From Haemonchus contortus (lineage: Eukaryota; Nematoda; Chromadorea; Rhabditida; Trichostrongylidae), in NCBI GenBank assembly GCA_000469685.2, contig LS997566.1, forward strand, positions 33,742,303 through 33,806,302: a stretch of DNA of 64,000 nt, read 5' to 3'. Positions 22,200 through 37,100 of this stretch are shown here, one piece after another. A program made the translations under genes and the position numbers. Each line of letters begins with the position of its first letter. Within the stretch, counting starts at the first letter, position 1. The notes beneath the pieces were generated by a model, which worked only from the letters and a program-made list of their open reading frames with translations, made no database searches and was not told the origin of the DNA.

Positions 22200-25100
22200 A
22201 TGTCGGCGCTTGTCAACGACTGGTATGGTAATTTTCTCTCACGACGGGTGGTACCATTACGTCGAGATTTACCACCAGACGCCATTACTGAAGGATATGC
22301 AGTAGTGATACGGAAGCTAAGGCTGACAAAGGTTATTTGGAGCTTTCGACTCTACCTATTCGATGAGTGGTTCTTTTGTTGACGCCATCATTTCTAGCTC
22401 TCTCATACCGCTACCTACCAGATTTCATGTTACTTCTTTGATGCAAAAAGTAGCCAGTTTTTTGGCAGTCCTTATCGATCCGTTGATCGACCTCACACAC
22501 GAAACGAATGCAACATTGATGAGGTGAGGTAACTTAAGTTAAGTGAGTTTAAGTCGGTTTACCGTATAAGTATGATCCTACTTTTTTTTTACTCTTTTTT
22601 ATTCTTTTTCTATTTTTTCTGTTCCCTAGCGACTCAGGGGGTCACACGATTTTTACCCTATTGTTGGTGAAAATGTGGTGGGTAGAAAGGTCTCCCTATT
22701 TTCAGCACCAAAATCCAAAGTGGAGGGATGGAGGTATAGCCGGCTCTGTAAATCTTTAATGATGCCACCTGAATAAGAATAGAACGCCGCTGCTTAAATC
22801 CTTGAAATGAAATGAATATGCGGTCAACAGAACGTTTAAACCCAACCGGTGCTTCTCCGCTATTGAGGCTAAGTGAAAAATTGTATTCTTGTGACCAAAA
22901 GACGTTTTCAACCACAATTACAGGCCCTCGAAGGCAGCTACTCCTCCTTCTCTGTGCTCTAGCTCTAGCGCCCAAAGTTGAAGAAGAGGGGTGCCGCTCA
23001 CTATAAATCATTTTCACCCTGCCCCTTTTGCAATAGAGGTCATTGGAGAACAAAAAAAGCAGTCTTCATAGTTCATTTAAATAGTCTATACATAGTACCT
23101 AGTGGGTGATGCGGTTTACAGATTAGAGTTACTCATAAAGGTGGAACGGTATCATTTGATTGTAATCGATCGGCTCCAGATGGATGGAACTTGTTCCAAA
23201 CCTACATAGCCTGCTCCGCGGCCGCACGAATGAATTCCCTTGACTTGGCACCTGGTTGCAAATGCTTATAAACTACAATGTATTGACCATTGTTCAGAAA
23301 TCTGATGACATCGATTTTACTATAGTTCTTCTTTCAAACTATTCTTCAGAGATTTTTGTTTGATTTCAGGACCTCTTTTTCCATTGCCCACATCTGGACG
23401 ATGCCGTATATTTGGTAATCGAAGTAGTTGAGACCAGCAAAGGCCAAAACCAGGCGATAACTGTTGCCTGGGGACTAATCGCAATCAGCGGCTATGGAGA
23501 AACGATTCTGGACTATGCTCGAGTGCCACCCGATTTTGAGTTACAGAGGTTAATAAATTTCATTATGTTTATCATTACTTACTTTATCATTACTTACGGC
23601 GTCCTATTTAAGGCGTTCTGCAAGTAAAACGTTGAAAGTATTTCTGGGGTAGAATTCCCATTATTTTCGGGTGTGCCGAATCCAATAGAAAAAAATTATT
23701 CAATTCTTCCTCGACTGAGAGGTTACGACCAACATTTAACGATTCAACTAAGTATTATAGGTGATCGTGGTCAACTACATTCTTTGTAATTGATTTACCA
23801 ACTTCAGGATCAAACTCTATCCTGGCAGTCCGAAAGTACTAACGTTCAGCACGAAATCGTATGATGATTCAACTGCATCCGGTTCTTTGGAATGTTCACT
23901 CTATTCCCACACGCGACTCACCACTGCTGTCGACTATTTCCCGGAATTTTGCATAGTAGGAAATCGTTATGAAATCCCTGGTCTAATGAGCAGTAGTAAA
24001 GGTTCGGTTCAGAGTTGATATTTCTTCGAATTTTTATTTCTTTTAAACAGTGGTACCAGTGTTGATCGCTATGCCCTAGGATGCAATCGAGGGCACATCT
24101 CCTGGTAGCGGAACATGTAGACAGCAGGGGTTAAGAAACGGGTCAGAAATGGGATTAGGATCAGTGCTATTTATTTATTTATTTATTTAGTTTGCACTCT
24201 TGGTGCGCCCGAACAATCCAGAAAGTATAACGTAAGGCGACGAAAGAGCGCAATAATGCAGACAACACTTGTAAAACGAAACAAAGCAAGTGGCAGTACC
24301 GTAATGATGTAACCCGAAGGCAACGTTCCCCTAACGCAGCGACCCCAAGCTAAGAACAGCGAGCCGTAGCATACAATAATAGAATAAAATGTAATAAAGA
24401 ATAATATATAATAGTAGAATTTATGCCGAGTTGACCTGAGCCATCAGTCACCAATGAATACCTGAGAATGAGAGTGCTGCATTTGTGCATCGATCTCTCA
24501 TTTATACAGTTATGTTGTAGCACATCAAGTGCATAGTCAGTCTAGGCAACGCAACCGACCGCAGCCGTTCCCGGGCGGGCCAAACTAGGTGCCTCTTTGT
24601 AGTTCCGTTTAAAGACATCCATTTCCTCGTCAAGATTGAGCCCTACTATTTTCCATTACCCTTTCAGAATCTCACTTTTGATGCACCTTCCGATATGGGG
24701 GTGTTCACCTGAGGGGAGGAGTCCCCACATTGAAAAGCAGATCAAAGAAAGACGAATGTATCCTCATGGCGATGAATCGGGAAGTTCATTCCCTGTGATT
24801 GTGAACTTGTCACTTTTAAGGACCTCAGCTAGCCGATCCAACTCCAATGTCGCAAGTAACCTCGACGTTGGACGAGATTTCGCTTTCGTTCGGACCTCAT
24901 GCGGAACGCATCGAGAAACTGATCCTGGACGATGTGAGAACGATTGCACACTTTCAATTTTCTTTGTCTCTATTCATTTGTTACATCAATTCAATTTCCC
25001 TCTGATCACCACCAGTGCGTGCCGTCCAGGTAAGACGTGCGTACTCTCCTGCTTTACTGCAGACCTTCTGTCTTGACCTCTTCTTTGTCTTAAGGCTTCT

Positions 25101-28100
25101 GCGGGAGCAACATTTGGCTGCTTCTCCGGGGGTGACTCTGCAATCATACAGGGCGTATTTGAGGGTCGCGTCCGCTACCTATGCACGGAAATTAGAGTGA
25201 TATGAGAAGCACATATCCCTGCGAGAAATTCTTAGACTTGCTCGGATTCGGTGCATTGAAGTTTCATTTTGCAGATTAACACGGATCGTTTGTATCGTGA
25301 GAATCATGCACCCGCAGTAAGGATCGAACCGATGCAGGTCATCGAACGAAGGCTAAGAGTAAGTGATGTGAACGAGACCCTATAACCGTCACAGGCTCCT
25401 TTTTCAGATTGGCATCCATAATGGTTTCGCTTTTCTGTCTGAACCGTTGGTGGTTCATCTTTCATCTATCGATGAGCAGCTACGTGGCACACATTCGCTT
25501 CGTCGGAAAGGCCGACCGTTGAGCCGAAGCAGCAGCGACATACGGTGAGTCGACTAGGTTTTATGAATTCACTGAGATATTCAGCGGTGAACTGAAGGCT
25601 TAGTAGTGCATACAGTGATTGAGTCTCAAGCATTGAGCAGTGGATATCACGTGGTGTATTAAGTGTAGTCATGAAGCCCTTCTAAATTCATACTCCACAA
25701 TTTATTATTGTATGGTATGAAACTAAACTAAGGCAGAGCTGGTGTAGCGGCAAGTGGTGCACTATCTCAGACGCAGGTCACGGATTCGGTACCCGGATCG
25801 ATATTCGCCTAGGTCAACCAAACCTTCCATCCCTCCGGGGTCGGTTGATTTGTATCAGATTCGTCTGGAATAGTGGAAGCACTGACATGTACATCAGCTG
25901 GCCACCGCAAGTCATGGCATAGGCCACATACGCATTCAATACGCCACTACGATTCTGTATGGAAATCGAATGCATTGGAGCATCCCTCAGACGGGATTGA
26001 TTATTGCTCCAAGACTGAACCCTGTATAATTTATGAAACTGACGATGTTTGAAAGCACCATCTTACTTGTATATGTAGACCAAAAGAATTATGTACTCTC
26101 AAGTTTAGGTGATCTTGTTATCAGCACCATTACGATTTCCCCCAGCTAGACAACGTGATATGAACCCAAATTCATAATCTGAGTGCACGCGATTGCTTTT
26201 CTGAACTTACTGAGTACGCTCGATAAACTGGAGACGTGTAATGAACTCCAGAGTGGTGCAAGATTGTTGCTCAACAGTAACTAGAAAAAAAGTGAATGGC
26301 GCAATATTTAGATCTGAGATAAACACTTTATTTGTGAGACCTCGCGTGTCATTGCCAAAAATGGCCGACGATGAACGATTGGTCATTGTGTTTGCCCTTG
26401 ACTACTTATTGGGCACGAGAGCAGGCGATGTGAGTTTTCCTTCATTCTAATGAACTAATATACAGCCTGGCGACAAATCGAGCGATAACAATACGCAACT
26501 TTCACTAAAAACGATCATAGGAGCAGAGGGACAGACGAAAAAAAACTTTGATTTTTTACTCTTTTTGGGGCTAGTTCAAGCTCCCTTCGTCATTAAAGCT
26601 CCAGTCATTAAGTTTGCCCGCAAGACCTTGCGCTTGGTAATGGCTCTCTTCATTGGGGCATATTACTTAGTTAGCATATTCATGTACATTGAATAACTGC
26701 GACTATCATACCCTACTTATTACTTGTTACTTGTACTCATGTAAAAAAGATTCTGTGGAAAAACACTGATGGATCCATATTTTGAGAAGGCAATTCTTAA
26801 CAGTCAGTCGGTGATCATTTGCTGGGGAGCCTGGCAGCCGTTTGCGAATCGTTCGCAGTTGAATCTCAATGGTCACGTCCAAGCCTCAGGTACTCCTTCT
26901 CGATATACTCAAAACACCATGAGCCTTTATCTTGGCGTTCAGCCAATCAATTTTTTCCAGTGTCACTCATTGGTGGTCCTCGTCCAAATCCTGAAGAGAG
27001 CTTGTGCTTTAGAAATCTGCTGCATTTGTATCGTAGAGACGATAGTATATTCACCGAAAGTGCTCCAAAGATTACCATCCAATTCAACTTTTCCTTGGAC
27101 GATACGGTAAGTCGAACATCGATTGGTGAAGTTTTTACTGGTCGGAGAAAACAATGATTCAATGTGCAGCGCCATTATGGTTCTCTATCACGTTCCACAA
27201 CGCAGCTGGGAGATTATTTGCGAGATACCCCAGCTCCAACCAGAAAGGAAGTCGTTGATGTTGTTACTACGGACAGGGAGACAGAGAGATCTTCGCGTCG
27301 GCAAGAACAACGTCAAGAAGACTCTGATACGGCACCGAGCGAACAGGAAGAGACTCTGCCTCCAATCCTAACAAAGGTTGGTCATTTGTCATAAACCTTG
27401 AGTACATTTGAAGATAGGTTCGTGATGACACTGTTTACGATATTTTTGGTGCCACAATACCGTAAGAACTCATCCGTCATTGTTGGGGTCATGGGTTCAT
27501 CCTGCTGGGGAAAATGATTAACCAATTTATAGGTGAGCCATGCCTTTAAGCGTACACCTTCAATAAGTGAACGAAGTATTTTCAGAGGAACGTAACAAGT
27601 AACTATAGAATAGAAGGCAATACATTAGTCGAAAGCGCATGGCCCTAGCACCAGACTTACAGAGGGCTCGTCGGGCTTTGTCATTCATTGACCAGAGCAG
27701 AGCCAATACGAATATAAAGAAGAAACTTTGTCGTCATACATGTAATTCCTTTTTATCGACTCCAAAGAAAGAAATGGTTAGTCCAGAAGAGCTCGGATCA
27801 GGAAGCCGCGATGGTAGTGACCAAGCTTTTCGCGACAGGTCCCTCTGAAATCTCGTTACAAGTCAAATTTGCAATTTTTATACCTAATTCTGAGATGGGT
27901 GGCTTTGAACTCACCTGATGATACTGTTAAATGGGTGAAAAACTTTGAAATCTTATCTTAAAGTGTACTCAGAAGCCGAAAACGATCACAACTCCGATTC
28001 TTCATCAGAAGATAGATCGCGTTATTGAGCAAGAGTCACCGCGTCAGAATCTTCCGATCAACTATGCACTACCGTTGAAGGAAGCCAGGTATTCCTGTAT

Positions 28101-31100
28101 ACGCTCGTTTTCCTTTCAATGTCCGGCTTTCAAAATTCATTGTGGGCTGAACGTTTTTTGATATCTCACTTGAATCCTTACACATGGGAACCAGGCTTCA
28201 AACTCACCACGCTCGAAAGACCATCGTTATTGCCGCTCTCTTGTTCTTATTATTTCGAATTTTCAGAATCTCCAATGTGCCGCGATCTGTTTACGCAGCT
28301 CTTTCAAACGTACAGGTACCTGACTCTACAGTACATATCACTGGAAGATAGTTTCTAACTTGTTTTGCTCACGCGGATAAAGGACATGTTTCAGTTCCCT
28401 GGCATTTTTGATCGTGAAGGAGACCCACCGGTGATGGTGGATGTTGTTACAGCTACTCTCCCCAGTCGAGCCGTTGAAGTTAACGATGGACTGAACACAA
28501 ATGAGATTATTGTACAGTTTCTAGCCTTTAAATGGTAAGCAAAACTTCTGAGGATATTTCAAAATTTAATCGTTCAAGCCCTGCCCACAAACACGGCTCA
28601 TTCAACGAAAATTCTGACTAAACCATAGAAGTCGCAGTTTCCTTTCGACCATTCATCTTTCCACAGATTCCTGGAGCAGTACCTTCTGCTCAGTAAATTA
28701 AGATTATAGTATAGCATAGCTCTCGCTGAGAAGACTTCCGTGCTGCAACGCCAGGCGGTGCTACTACAGAATTCTTTCGAGGGAGATTTCGCTTTGGCTT
28801 TCTTAGTTAACTATGTTGTTCATCGACATATGTATACTCCATGGCCGTAGGAGATCTTTTATTTCTTTAACTTCAACCTTTTTACCATACCTGCGACTTT
28901 TTGAAGCAGAGAAACTGCTCGAAATAAATTCTTCCCCTGAAGGAAGTAGTAATCCATCGACGCAGACGTTTTGCCGTGCCCAGTGCTTCAAGCATTGTTC
29001 ACTGAAAATATTCAAAAAATGAGATATTTTGAAAGCCATTCTGGCCAGATATTCTGGCCACTAGCACCTTCACTATTATTGAATACAAGGTTCGTGAAAA
29101 TTCCTTGAAAGGATTTTTGGGCATAATTGAAATCATGATTGAATGACCACTAAGGGCTATAGTCACAGAATAAAAATCCACAAATGGACTCAAAAAATGA
29201 TCACGTCGGAACATCGAGTTCGACCTGGGCTGCAGTCATGGAAAAAAGCATTGGTTTGACGTGATTTTTTTCTCTGGAGCGCCATCGTCGCCAATGTGTT
29301 AATCAATTGTTTCCTCATTTTCGAATGGGGAAAACCAATCATTGCCAATCATCTTATTCAAACTTTTTTTCAATTCGACAATTCTGTGGTTTCAGCTTGC
29401 ACAGGCATGAGCAACCGCCTGTACGGAAGATATTCTTCACATTGCAGTTCTATCGATTTCAGCAAATCACCACGGAAGAGTAAGTTCACGTTGAGTCGTT
29501 CGTTTTGGTAAGGATCCGCACTCATTTCCATGATGAATCTCCTGAAAAAGCTTGCTGATTGTAATTCATAGGTTTCTGAAGAAATTTTGATCACTAAAGA
29601 CAATTCACCCTCTTCTTCGCACAAAGTTTAGTTTACGAACTGAAGATTTCACGATTCAGGCTTTTACTCTCGGAATCCAACAATACTAATGGTGAGCCCA
29701 ATGTTCTGATGCGATTGAATGATAACGGTGAAGAACAAACGGAACAAGGACCGGGCTTTTCGGTACGTTTCCTATCCACTTTTAGAATGTCCTTCATACA
29801 GCAACTGCCTTCTTAGAACCATTAGATGGGTACAGACTAGGACACCTATTGTTATACATATGTGCTCTGACCTTGTCTGTCATTCAGACATTCCGTAGTG
29901 ATTTTCACATGCTTGAAGGACGAATGTAGGACCTTCAGTAAGCGAGTGGACGCAGTATTAATCACAGCAGTGGATCGTTTTCACTGCTGACACAAAGCAG
30001 TTCAGTAGAAACCGAAGAAGACCAGTGCGCAGTTATGAAATCGGATGGAGGGAAAAGCTTGCCGAGCAATACCATGCTTTCCTGCGTCTTTTCCGAATTG
30101 TCTATCTTACATTATTGCAATCAGAGCGGAGATGGTGTGTGTCAAGTAGCCCACTATCACACACGCATGGTCAAAGGCTCGAATCTTGGCTCGATGTCTG
30201 CCTATGCCAGTCAAGCTTGCTACCCCTCTTGGATGGCTGATTGTCACCAGATTCTTATGAGATGATATAAGCACTGACTTGTACATCGCTGGGCACCGCG
30301 AATCATTGTATAGGCCACATACAAATTCAATGCACTCCTACGGTTCTGAATGGAAGCCGAATGCGTGGGCGCATCCCTCAGACGGGATCGATTAACGCTC
30401 AAAGACTTTACCCTTTTGTCAATGTAAGCATATCGTATAAACCAGATATGTGGTCTTTTTGATATGAATATATGACAATTCATAGAATTTCCCGGATTTA
30501 CCTTCACTCAATGATAATTCACCCCAGTGAAGTTTCCGAAAATTCCGAACATTTAGGCGAAGTTCCTTGTGGATCGGCAGCATCGAACCGACGACGACCG
30601 TGATGAGTTCATCAACTATCTCAGCTTCAATTCGCTATGCATTGAAACCTGGGATGCAGAGTCGTTGATTTATCTGGGTGCTAGCTACGTGCCTCTTCAG
30701 GTAATGCACCTTATATCCCGTTCAGTGCCTGTCGGTGAGACCAGTTGTACTCCGCTATTCCAGAGTCTTCTTCGAGGTGGCAGAGAAGCAGTGCAATGCA
30801 CTGTTCAATGTCCCGTGGTGTTCAGTGCGCTACCTGGCCAGCCGCCACGGGTGACGGCACTTCTTTACGTACGCCTGGCCAATATAGGCCACCCATCATC
30901 AAATCAGATTGGTAAGAATCTTGTTAGCAGTTATCCTCAACGTTCTACACTTTTCCCTTTAGTGGTTTCTAAGGGCTGAATCTAGGTAGTGCCAAGTGGC
31001 GCGCTACTACCCTTACAGTCCTCCTCTTCTGCTTTCCTTCGTTATTCATCCTTTTCCGTCTTCCTTCGTCCTCCTTCCTCTTCCTCTAAGAAGAGAGAAG

Positions 31101-34100
31101 CAGATAGGGAAGTTTTCTTTTTTCTTTTTTAGGGGTCGGGGAAGATAGGGAGAAGAATAAGTTTTCGGGGAAGATAGGGAGAAGAACAAGGAAGAAGGAC
31201 AGAGGAAGAAAGAAGAAGGGTAGAAGTTATAAGGAGGAAAAAAAAGAACGAAGGAAGAGGAACGCCTTCTTTCATGGCCCCACGTCCTTCATTTTTTGCC
31301 TTAGCATTGGAGAAGCCCTTCTTCTTCTTTCCACCACCTCTTCTTTGAACCTCCTCGTGATTGCATCCCCTAAACTTCGAATTCCATTGCTTTTCGGATC
31401 CCAATTTCTAATAAGGTTTTAAAATTTCCACAACCCGAGACGCCTTCCCATCCTACTCAACCTGCCCACAATCACCTGTATCCTTGGGAATGCATCCTAC
31501 TGCAGACCAAGTACCCTTGATATCCTATGAAGGTTGAATATATGTGTATTTGTTGCTTCATTACTCAAACTATTAGAAATTTATTAATAGTGTACAAATA
31601 CATATTTATTATATTAAATAGCTATAGAATAATGGTAGGCATTCTAGTGTATCTACGCGTACGTTTCAGTAACCAACTCGAACACTGGTTGAGGCCATTC
31701 AGTTGGAATATTCTCGTCCGGCTTCGAGAACGGAAACTCTATGAGATCCTTCGAATCTTCTGGTTGAGCAGGGACTACCGGCTGGGTTGGCTGCTCAGGC
31801 TGAGCAGGCTGATTAGGTTGAACAGGCGTCTCGGGTTGAGCTGGCTGAACGAGTTCCTCAGGTTGTGCGGGCTGAACGGATTGCTCGAAAGATACTGGTA
31901 GAGCGAGGAGAGCGGCTCTGAAAACAAAACGAATGCAACTTGAGCATCGTCTAGGCGGTGATAACTGAGAATTGAGCTTACCTCTGTTCTCTCTCAATTT
32001 TGTCTGCGAGCTTGATTTTCAAATTCTGGATCGAACGTCTCTTACGTCCACCACCGCCACAGCCGCAACATCCGCAGCCACCGCAGCCACCGCAGCATCC
32101 GCATCCGCAACCGCCACCTCCACCTGAAAGGGGAAGTTAGTAGGGTCGCTAAGAAGTGCTGGTGATTGATAGCAACAATGTACCTCCGCAGCAGCAGCAA
32201 CATGGTCGGCAACAGGTACAACACCTTGTGCAGCAACAGGTTCGACAGCAGGTACAGCAGCAGCTGAAGGAGGTTAGAATAAAACGAGCGTAAAGCAGTG
32301 AAGCGAGCTACTTTGTGAATGCAACCGTACCGTGGCCTGCAACAACAACAGCCACATCCACAACCACAGCCGCAGCCGCCTCCTTGTCTCTTTACTCGAA
32401 GGGAAGATTCCGATTCAGTGAGGGTGTCGATAGCAGTGGTGTTCGTAGAGGCGAGTTCTGTCGTAGAGAAGAGAGCGACTTCGGCATCATTTCCTGGGAT
32501 CGGAAGAGCCTGAAGTGATATTGATGATGAGGAAGCCTGGCAAGGAGACAGGTGTGACTCTCTGAGGCATTTTTTTTATCAAGATGGTAGAAAAAAAGAG
32601 ATTATATTTCTTAGTTTAAGCGCAGTCGGAAGAGTTAGGCCGTTTGAGAAGAGATTTACATCCAGTTGTGGAAATTTCTAGCCGACTATCTTTTAATAGT
32701 GAATTTACCTGTAGCTGCCCCAAATAGAGTATTCCCACGAGGGAGAAGAGTAGAGCTGTTGTTGCGGAAAAAGCCATTGCTAGTGCTGCTGCAGTCGAGC
32801 TGATGAAGCTGATGAGGTCTCATGGAAAATCGTCGGTTATTTATACGATATGGCCAGATATCGGCGTCGTAGCATCGCCCAAGCTATTTCGCGCAATCAG
32901 ACCGGACTCCATGCCAGCGTTGTGTTTGGCCGCATGTCATCTACGGCTGCGTACGTCGCCGTCATCGGCTACTTGCCGCGGTTCTGTCCGAAACACCGGA
33001 AACGTCGGCTGTCCACCAAAAATCATCAGGCAAACAGACTGAAAGTCCAGCGTGCTTCCTGGGCATTAATGCGGTCCTCTGTCATTTCCATGGTAAGCGT
33101 TTTGTGTGGCCGGCTCATAAGACCAGCTCGTTTCACACGTAAGCGACATATGCTATCCTCCAAAAAACGTGTTTCTGTGGAATAGGGAATATAAACAGTT
33201 AGATAAGTGGGTAAGCTTACAATATAGTTTGAGCTTCTGCCCATACTAACAGGAAGCTTCAGAGCCAGACTTTCTTGACTTGGGTTCTCGCTCCAACTTG
33301 TCTGCTGTTTTATTCCTCGTGATTGGGGGCTAAGAAACCCACGTCCTATCTCGCCCAATGCTAGCATGAAGTCGGGCCGATCAGAATCTGTAACACCTTC
33401 AATTAGCTATCCATTGTAATGCATTTTGAAGGGGATCATAAGGTTTTGAAGCTCACAAGGAATGTCTCAAGAAATGCTTCTGAGATTTGCTCCCATTTCG
33501 GTTCTGAATCTGTTCATTCCAGACCTCTTGCACAGTCGTACGCCATGTGTGGTCAGTCGTCGTCTGCAGCCCCTTGGTGACGAAGGTCCAGACAGCTATC
33601 GCATACGAGCGAAACCACTGAACCTTGCTCATGACAATATGCTTCAAAAATTCCTTCATGCCCAAAGGTGAGTTTGCTAGGTCGCTTGAGAAACTCCTCG
33701 GGATGTGGGTTTCATGTTACTGAAGCATGATCTGGTGTAATTCGGATTGATACACATGAACTCTCAACAAGTCATTGTATGGCGCGCGAGAGTATGAGCC
33801 TTCTATTCTGTCACAATATTCCGCTAATAACTCGGATGGAAACAGAAGAGATCTATCCAAAGTAGCAGTCGTCAAGAACTAATGGGACGAGAATACACCT
33901 CTGGTAAAAAGGATACTCACTAGAACATATGTACATACATTATCCTGAAACGCTAGGGGTTCCGAGACGCCGCGGTAAAGCATTTTTTTCACATGCAAGT
34001 TCGTAGGTGGCGTTCAAATTATCCCAAACTCAATGAAGAACGAAGGGTGAAGTCTTTGGCGTTGATCTCTGTCGTTATTGGGATCACCCCACCTCTGACT

Positions 34101-37100
34101 TTCTTCAGAATCGTAGTGGCATATTGAATGCGTATGTGGCTTATACAATGACTTGCTGACCAGCTGATGCGCAAACCAGTGCTCTTATCCTCCCAAACGG
34201 ATCTGCTACCAACTAACCCACTCCAGAGGGATGGAAGGCTTGGCAGCCTAGGCGGATCAAGGGGGGAAAATTTATATTTGGTTAGAAAGGTCTTTGCCAG
34301 AAGAATATTGATGTGGAATGCTAGTCATTGTAAGAGGAAGCATGAAGTAATCCTCTATCTGTCATGTGCAAGTTCTCGGCTTGTTTTCGGATCCCCACCC
34401 ACCTTATCGGAAAACAAATAGATCACGACCCCTCTTCAGAAAGCAGTCAGAATATAACATTGGAATGCATCCTTGTTGCCACTCCTTGACTCATCACCTT
34501 ACAGCCTGGATCACAATGAGTGGTCACAAGTTTGTTAGGGTGCAGAGGCATGGCGCGTTCTATGTATACGGTATTGCTGTATGAAAATGCTACTCAATTG
34601 AGTCAGTACGCTTCTTTTTTAAGGGTTGACATCAATCAGAGATATGAGGAGGTGTTTGACGAAGACAGTTACGATCGTATACGGCAATGGGAGAAACTCA
34701 AACATGGGATCATACCGACACAACAGAAGGTTAGTGCTCTTTTTTCACCACACCTTACTTTTATTTCCTTTCAACTTTATTCTTACCTCTTTTCAACCGT
34801 TGGTAGTAGTTGATTCTTCATTGCTGAACGCTATATTCAGTTTACTTTTTTATGGGTATTGGGCATGGCCTGGGTAATACCTCCCTTTCAATCCAATCCG
34901 ATCCGTATGTTTACTTTACTACTTGTCTGTCTAATTGCCTGTTTGTCCATCCTTTTGCTGATTTGGGTAATTCCCTGTCTGCGCGAATGCCTGATTCTCG
35001 ACTTGTTCAGCCTTTTGAACCGTCAATTTGCTTTTTTGTAAAATTTATTGCGATAGAGGAAGTTTTGGTCACCTTTACCGTACTCCTTGATACTTCCTGT
35101 TAAGACCTTGTCGTAATATTCTTTAGCATATTTTTTCTTATTTACAGTCAAATTACTTTTCGACACAATTCAGACTGCAGTGAAGAAGTTTTTGTTCGAG
35201 GAAGAATTGGAAGCATACCGAAAGCTAAGGAATCAAAGCAAAGCCGCCAAACTTCTTGAGGCAGTTTTTCGGGGTGAGTTGTGTCCACCGTCATTATTCA
35301 CTTCTTACTAGGTAAATCCGACAGATTCCCATAAATCTTCCTTACAATCATTTAGGAATCACCCTTCGGCATTATATCTTCCCAAGCCTTGGAGAGAAAG
35401 TTTTCTTCGAGTACCTTCTTCAGAATACCTACTCAGAAGCGGTGAACTGTGTTGTAGAAATAGACGAGCCCGGTTTGAGGTATGTGTAATTGCCATTGCT
35501 TACGGAGCTTCTTACTTCTTACTGTTTAACCAATGTCAAAATTCAACCAGATCACCTGTTTGGCAATGATATTTTCGGAGATTTCTCTGGAGTGAGCAAT
35601 TCTACAAAGAAATACGGAAGGGGGCTGGGCTCATGATCACCTTCAGGAATCCTAGAAGCGCGGGAATATTTAATTTCAGCATAGTAACGGATATGGATGA
35701 GTGGAGCTTCTACAAACGTGCGAATTCACTGGAAACACCCATTGAGAAGAATCTGGTACTTCAAAATGGTGCACATTTGGAGATCTTCTTGAAGCCGATG
35801 GAAGCGGTCTATGTACCATTCATCTACGATGATCTCAAGGCTACAAAACAACCTGATGGGCAAGTTGTTTCAACAAAGGCGAGGACAATTTTTTGGTTGA
35901 AATCTGAAAGTTGTGTTTCTTCAATATAATCGCTCGATCACTTCTCTTTTAAGGTCCTATTTCGTCGATGGGATAATAGGTCAGCGATATCAATACTGGA
36001 TCTTCGTGTAGAACATCGTCCATATGCACTCAACGAGACGTATCGGTTCTTCAACGAAGCCGCCTCGAACTGTGAACGATTCATCAAAATTCAAGGAATC
36101 CCAAGTGGGTGGTGTTGACATCTGTTCTACAGTGTGCTTATGCACTTCTACACTCTATTACTATACTAATGCAACTGGCACGACGCATTTAATGGGAAAT
36201 CACTCCTCATTAACAGTCTCAGCAGGGTCCTCAACCACTACAGCAGCACCCTCTTAACTTTTTCATAGCTCAGCTGATTTGCCCCACCTACCGTGTATCC
36301 CGGATGGGCTCTCTTTGGAAGTAAAGGCTGAACTACTGAATGAACCGTGGTTCGTCTATCGTTCAGAACTTTTTTCCATCTCCTTTCCTTACCATCAAGT
36401 TTGCGCTGTCGCTGTCTTTTTCACTCTCGAGCTCTTGAGATTTGCCGAATTCTGTAGATCACAGAAGAACCACCCCACATTATACACCATTTGGACTTCA
36501 GTATAACTTTAGCAATTTGAAATTTATTCTGGGAGGGGATATTTTGAAGCCTATGGTTTTTATCGATTATCTCTCATTATTATAGACGATCGCCGTATTG
36601 GAAGTGTACGATGTATTGATCCGAGCACAAAAGTTTCGTTGCAGAATCGAGGTGTTGAGCAGGAACTCGCTATAACGGTACGAAAGTCTGTAAGATGTTT
36701 TTATAAATTGCATTGCTTATATCCGGAATGAGATGAAAGCCTCTAGAAGACTTTCTGAAAAGTCTTCGGTGGCATTCCAAGCGGAATAGCTGAAGCAATA
36801 TGATTTTTATTCGAATTGCGACTTTTATAACACGTGTTTTTAGCAAATGGTTTGCCTAATAGGCCACTTTGTCATTTTTAAAAGCAATTTTCCTTTTTCA
36901 ATGCCCACATTTAGGCCGTAAATGGGGTGGTGCCAAGTAGCGCATTTTTAACCCATTGCGTACCGCAGTGTTTTGCGCTAGCTGCCCAATGTGCCCGGCG
37001 TTTCCTTCAAAATCGACGCGGGCGACGTGGTTCACGGCGTGCAGCACTCAGCCACACAGAACGGATGTCTGAGCGAATCGCAAAGTATGGACTGTTCAAA

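Noticed and set aside
25737..25800. A true tRNA gene
   Set aside because: A-box is exact but no cloverleaf, CCA-side acceptor pairing or good B-box; the body continues as a SINE.
27639..27848. Open frame with RARRALSFIDQSR as an extra nphp-4 exon
   Set aside because: Exon 14 ends in phase 0 at 27376 and exon 15 begins in phase 0 at 27964, so none is needed; no acceptor gives the right frame.
32850..33367. Overlapping frames of 111-113 codons upstream of the Cys-rich gene
   Set aside because: No similarity; the region is the promoter side of that gene and an nphp-4 intron.
36279..36506. Open frame with PHLPCIPDGLSLEVKAELL as an nphp-4 exon
   Set aside because: Exon 27 (ends 36104, phase 1) joins 36586-36677 (enters with 2 nt) directly and in frame, and the NPHP4 alignment has no room for it.
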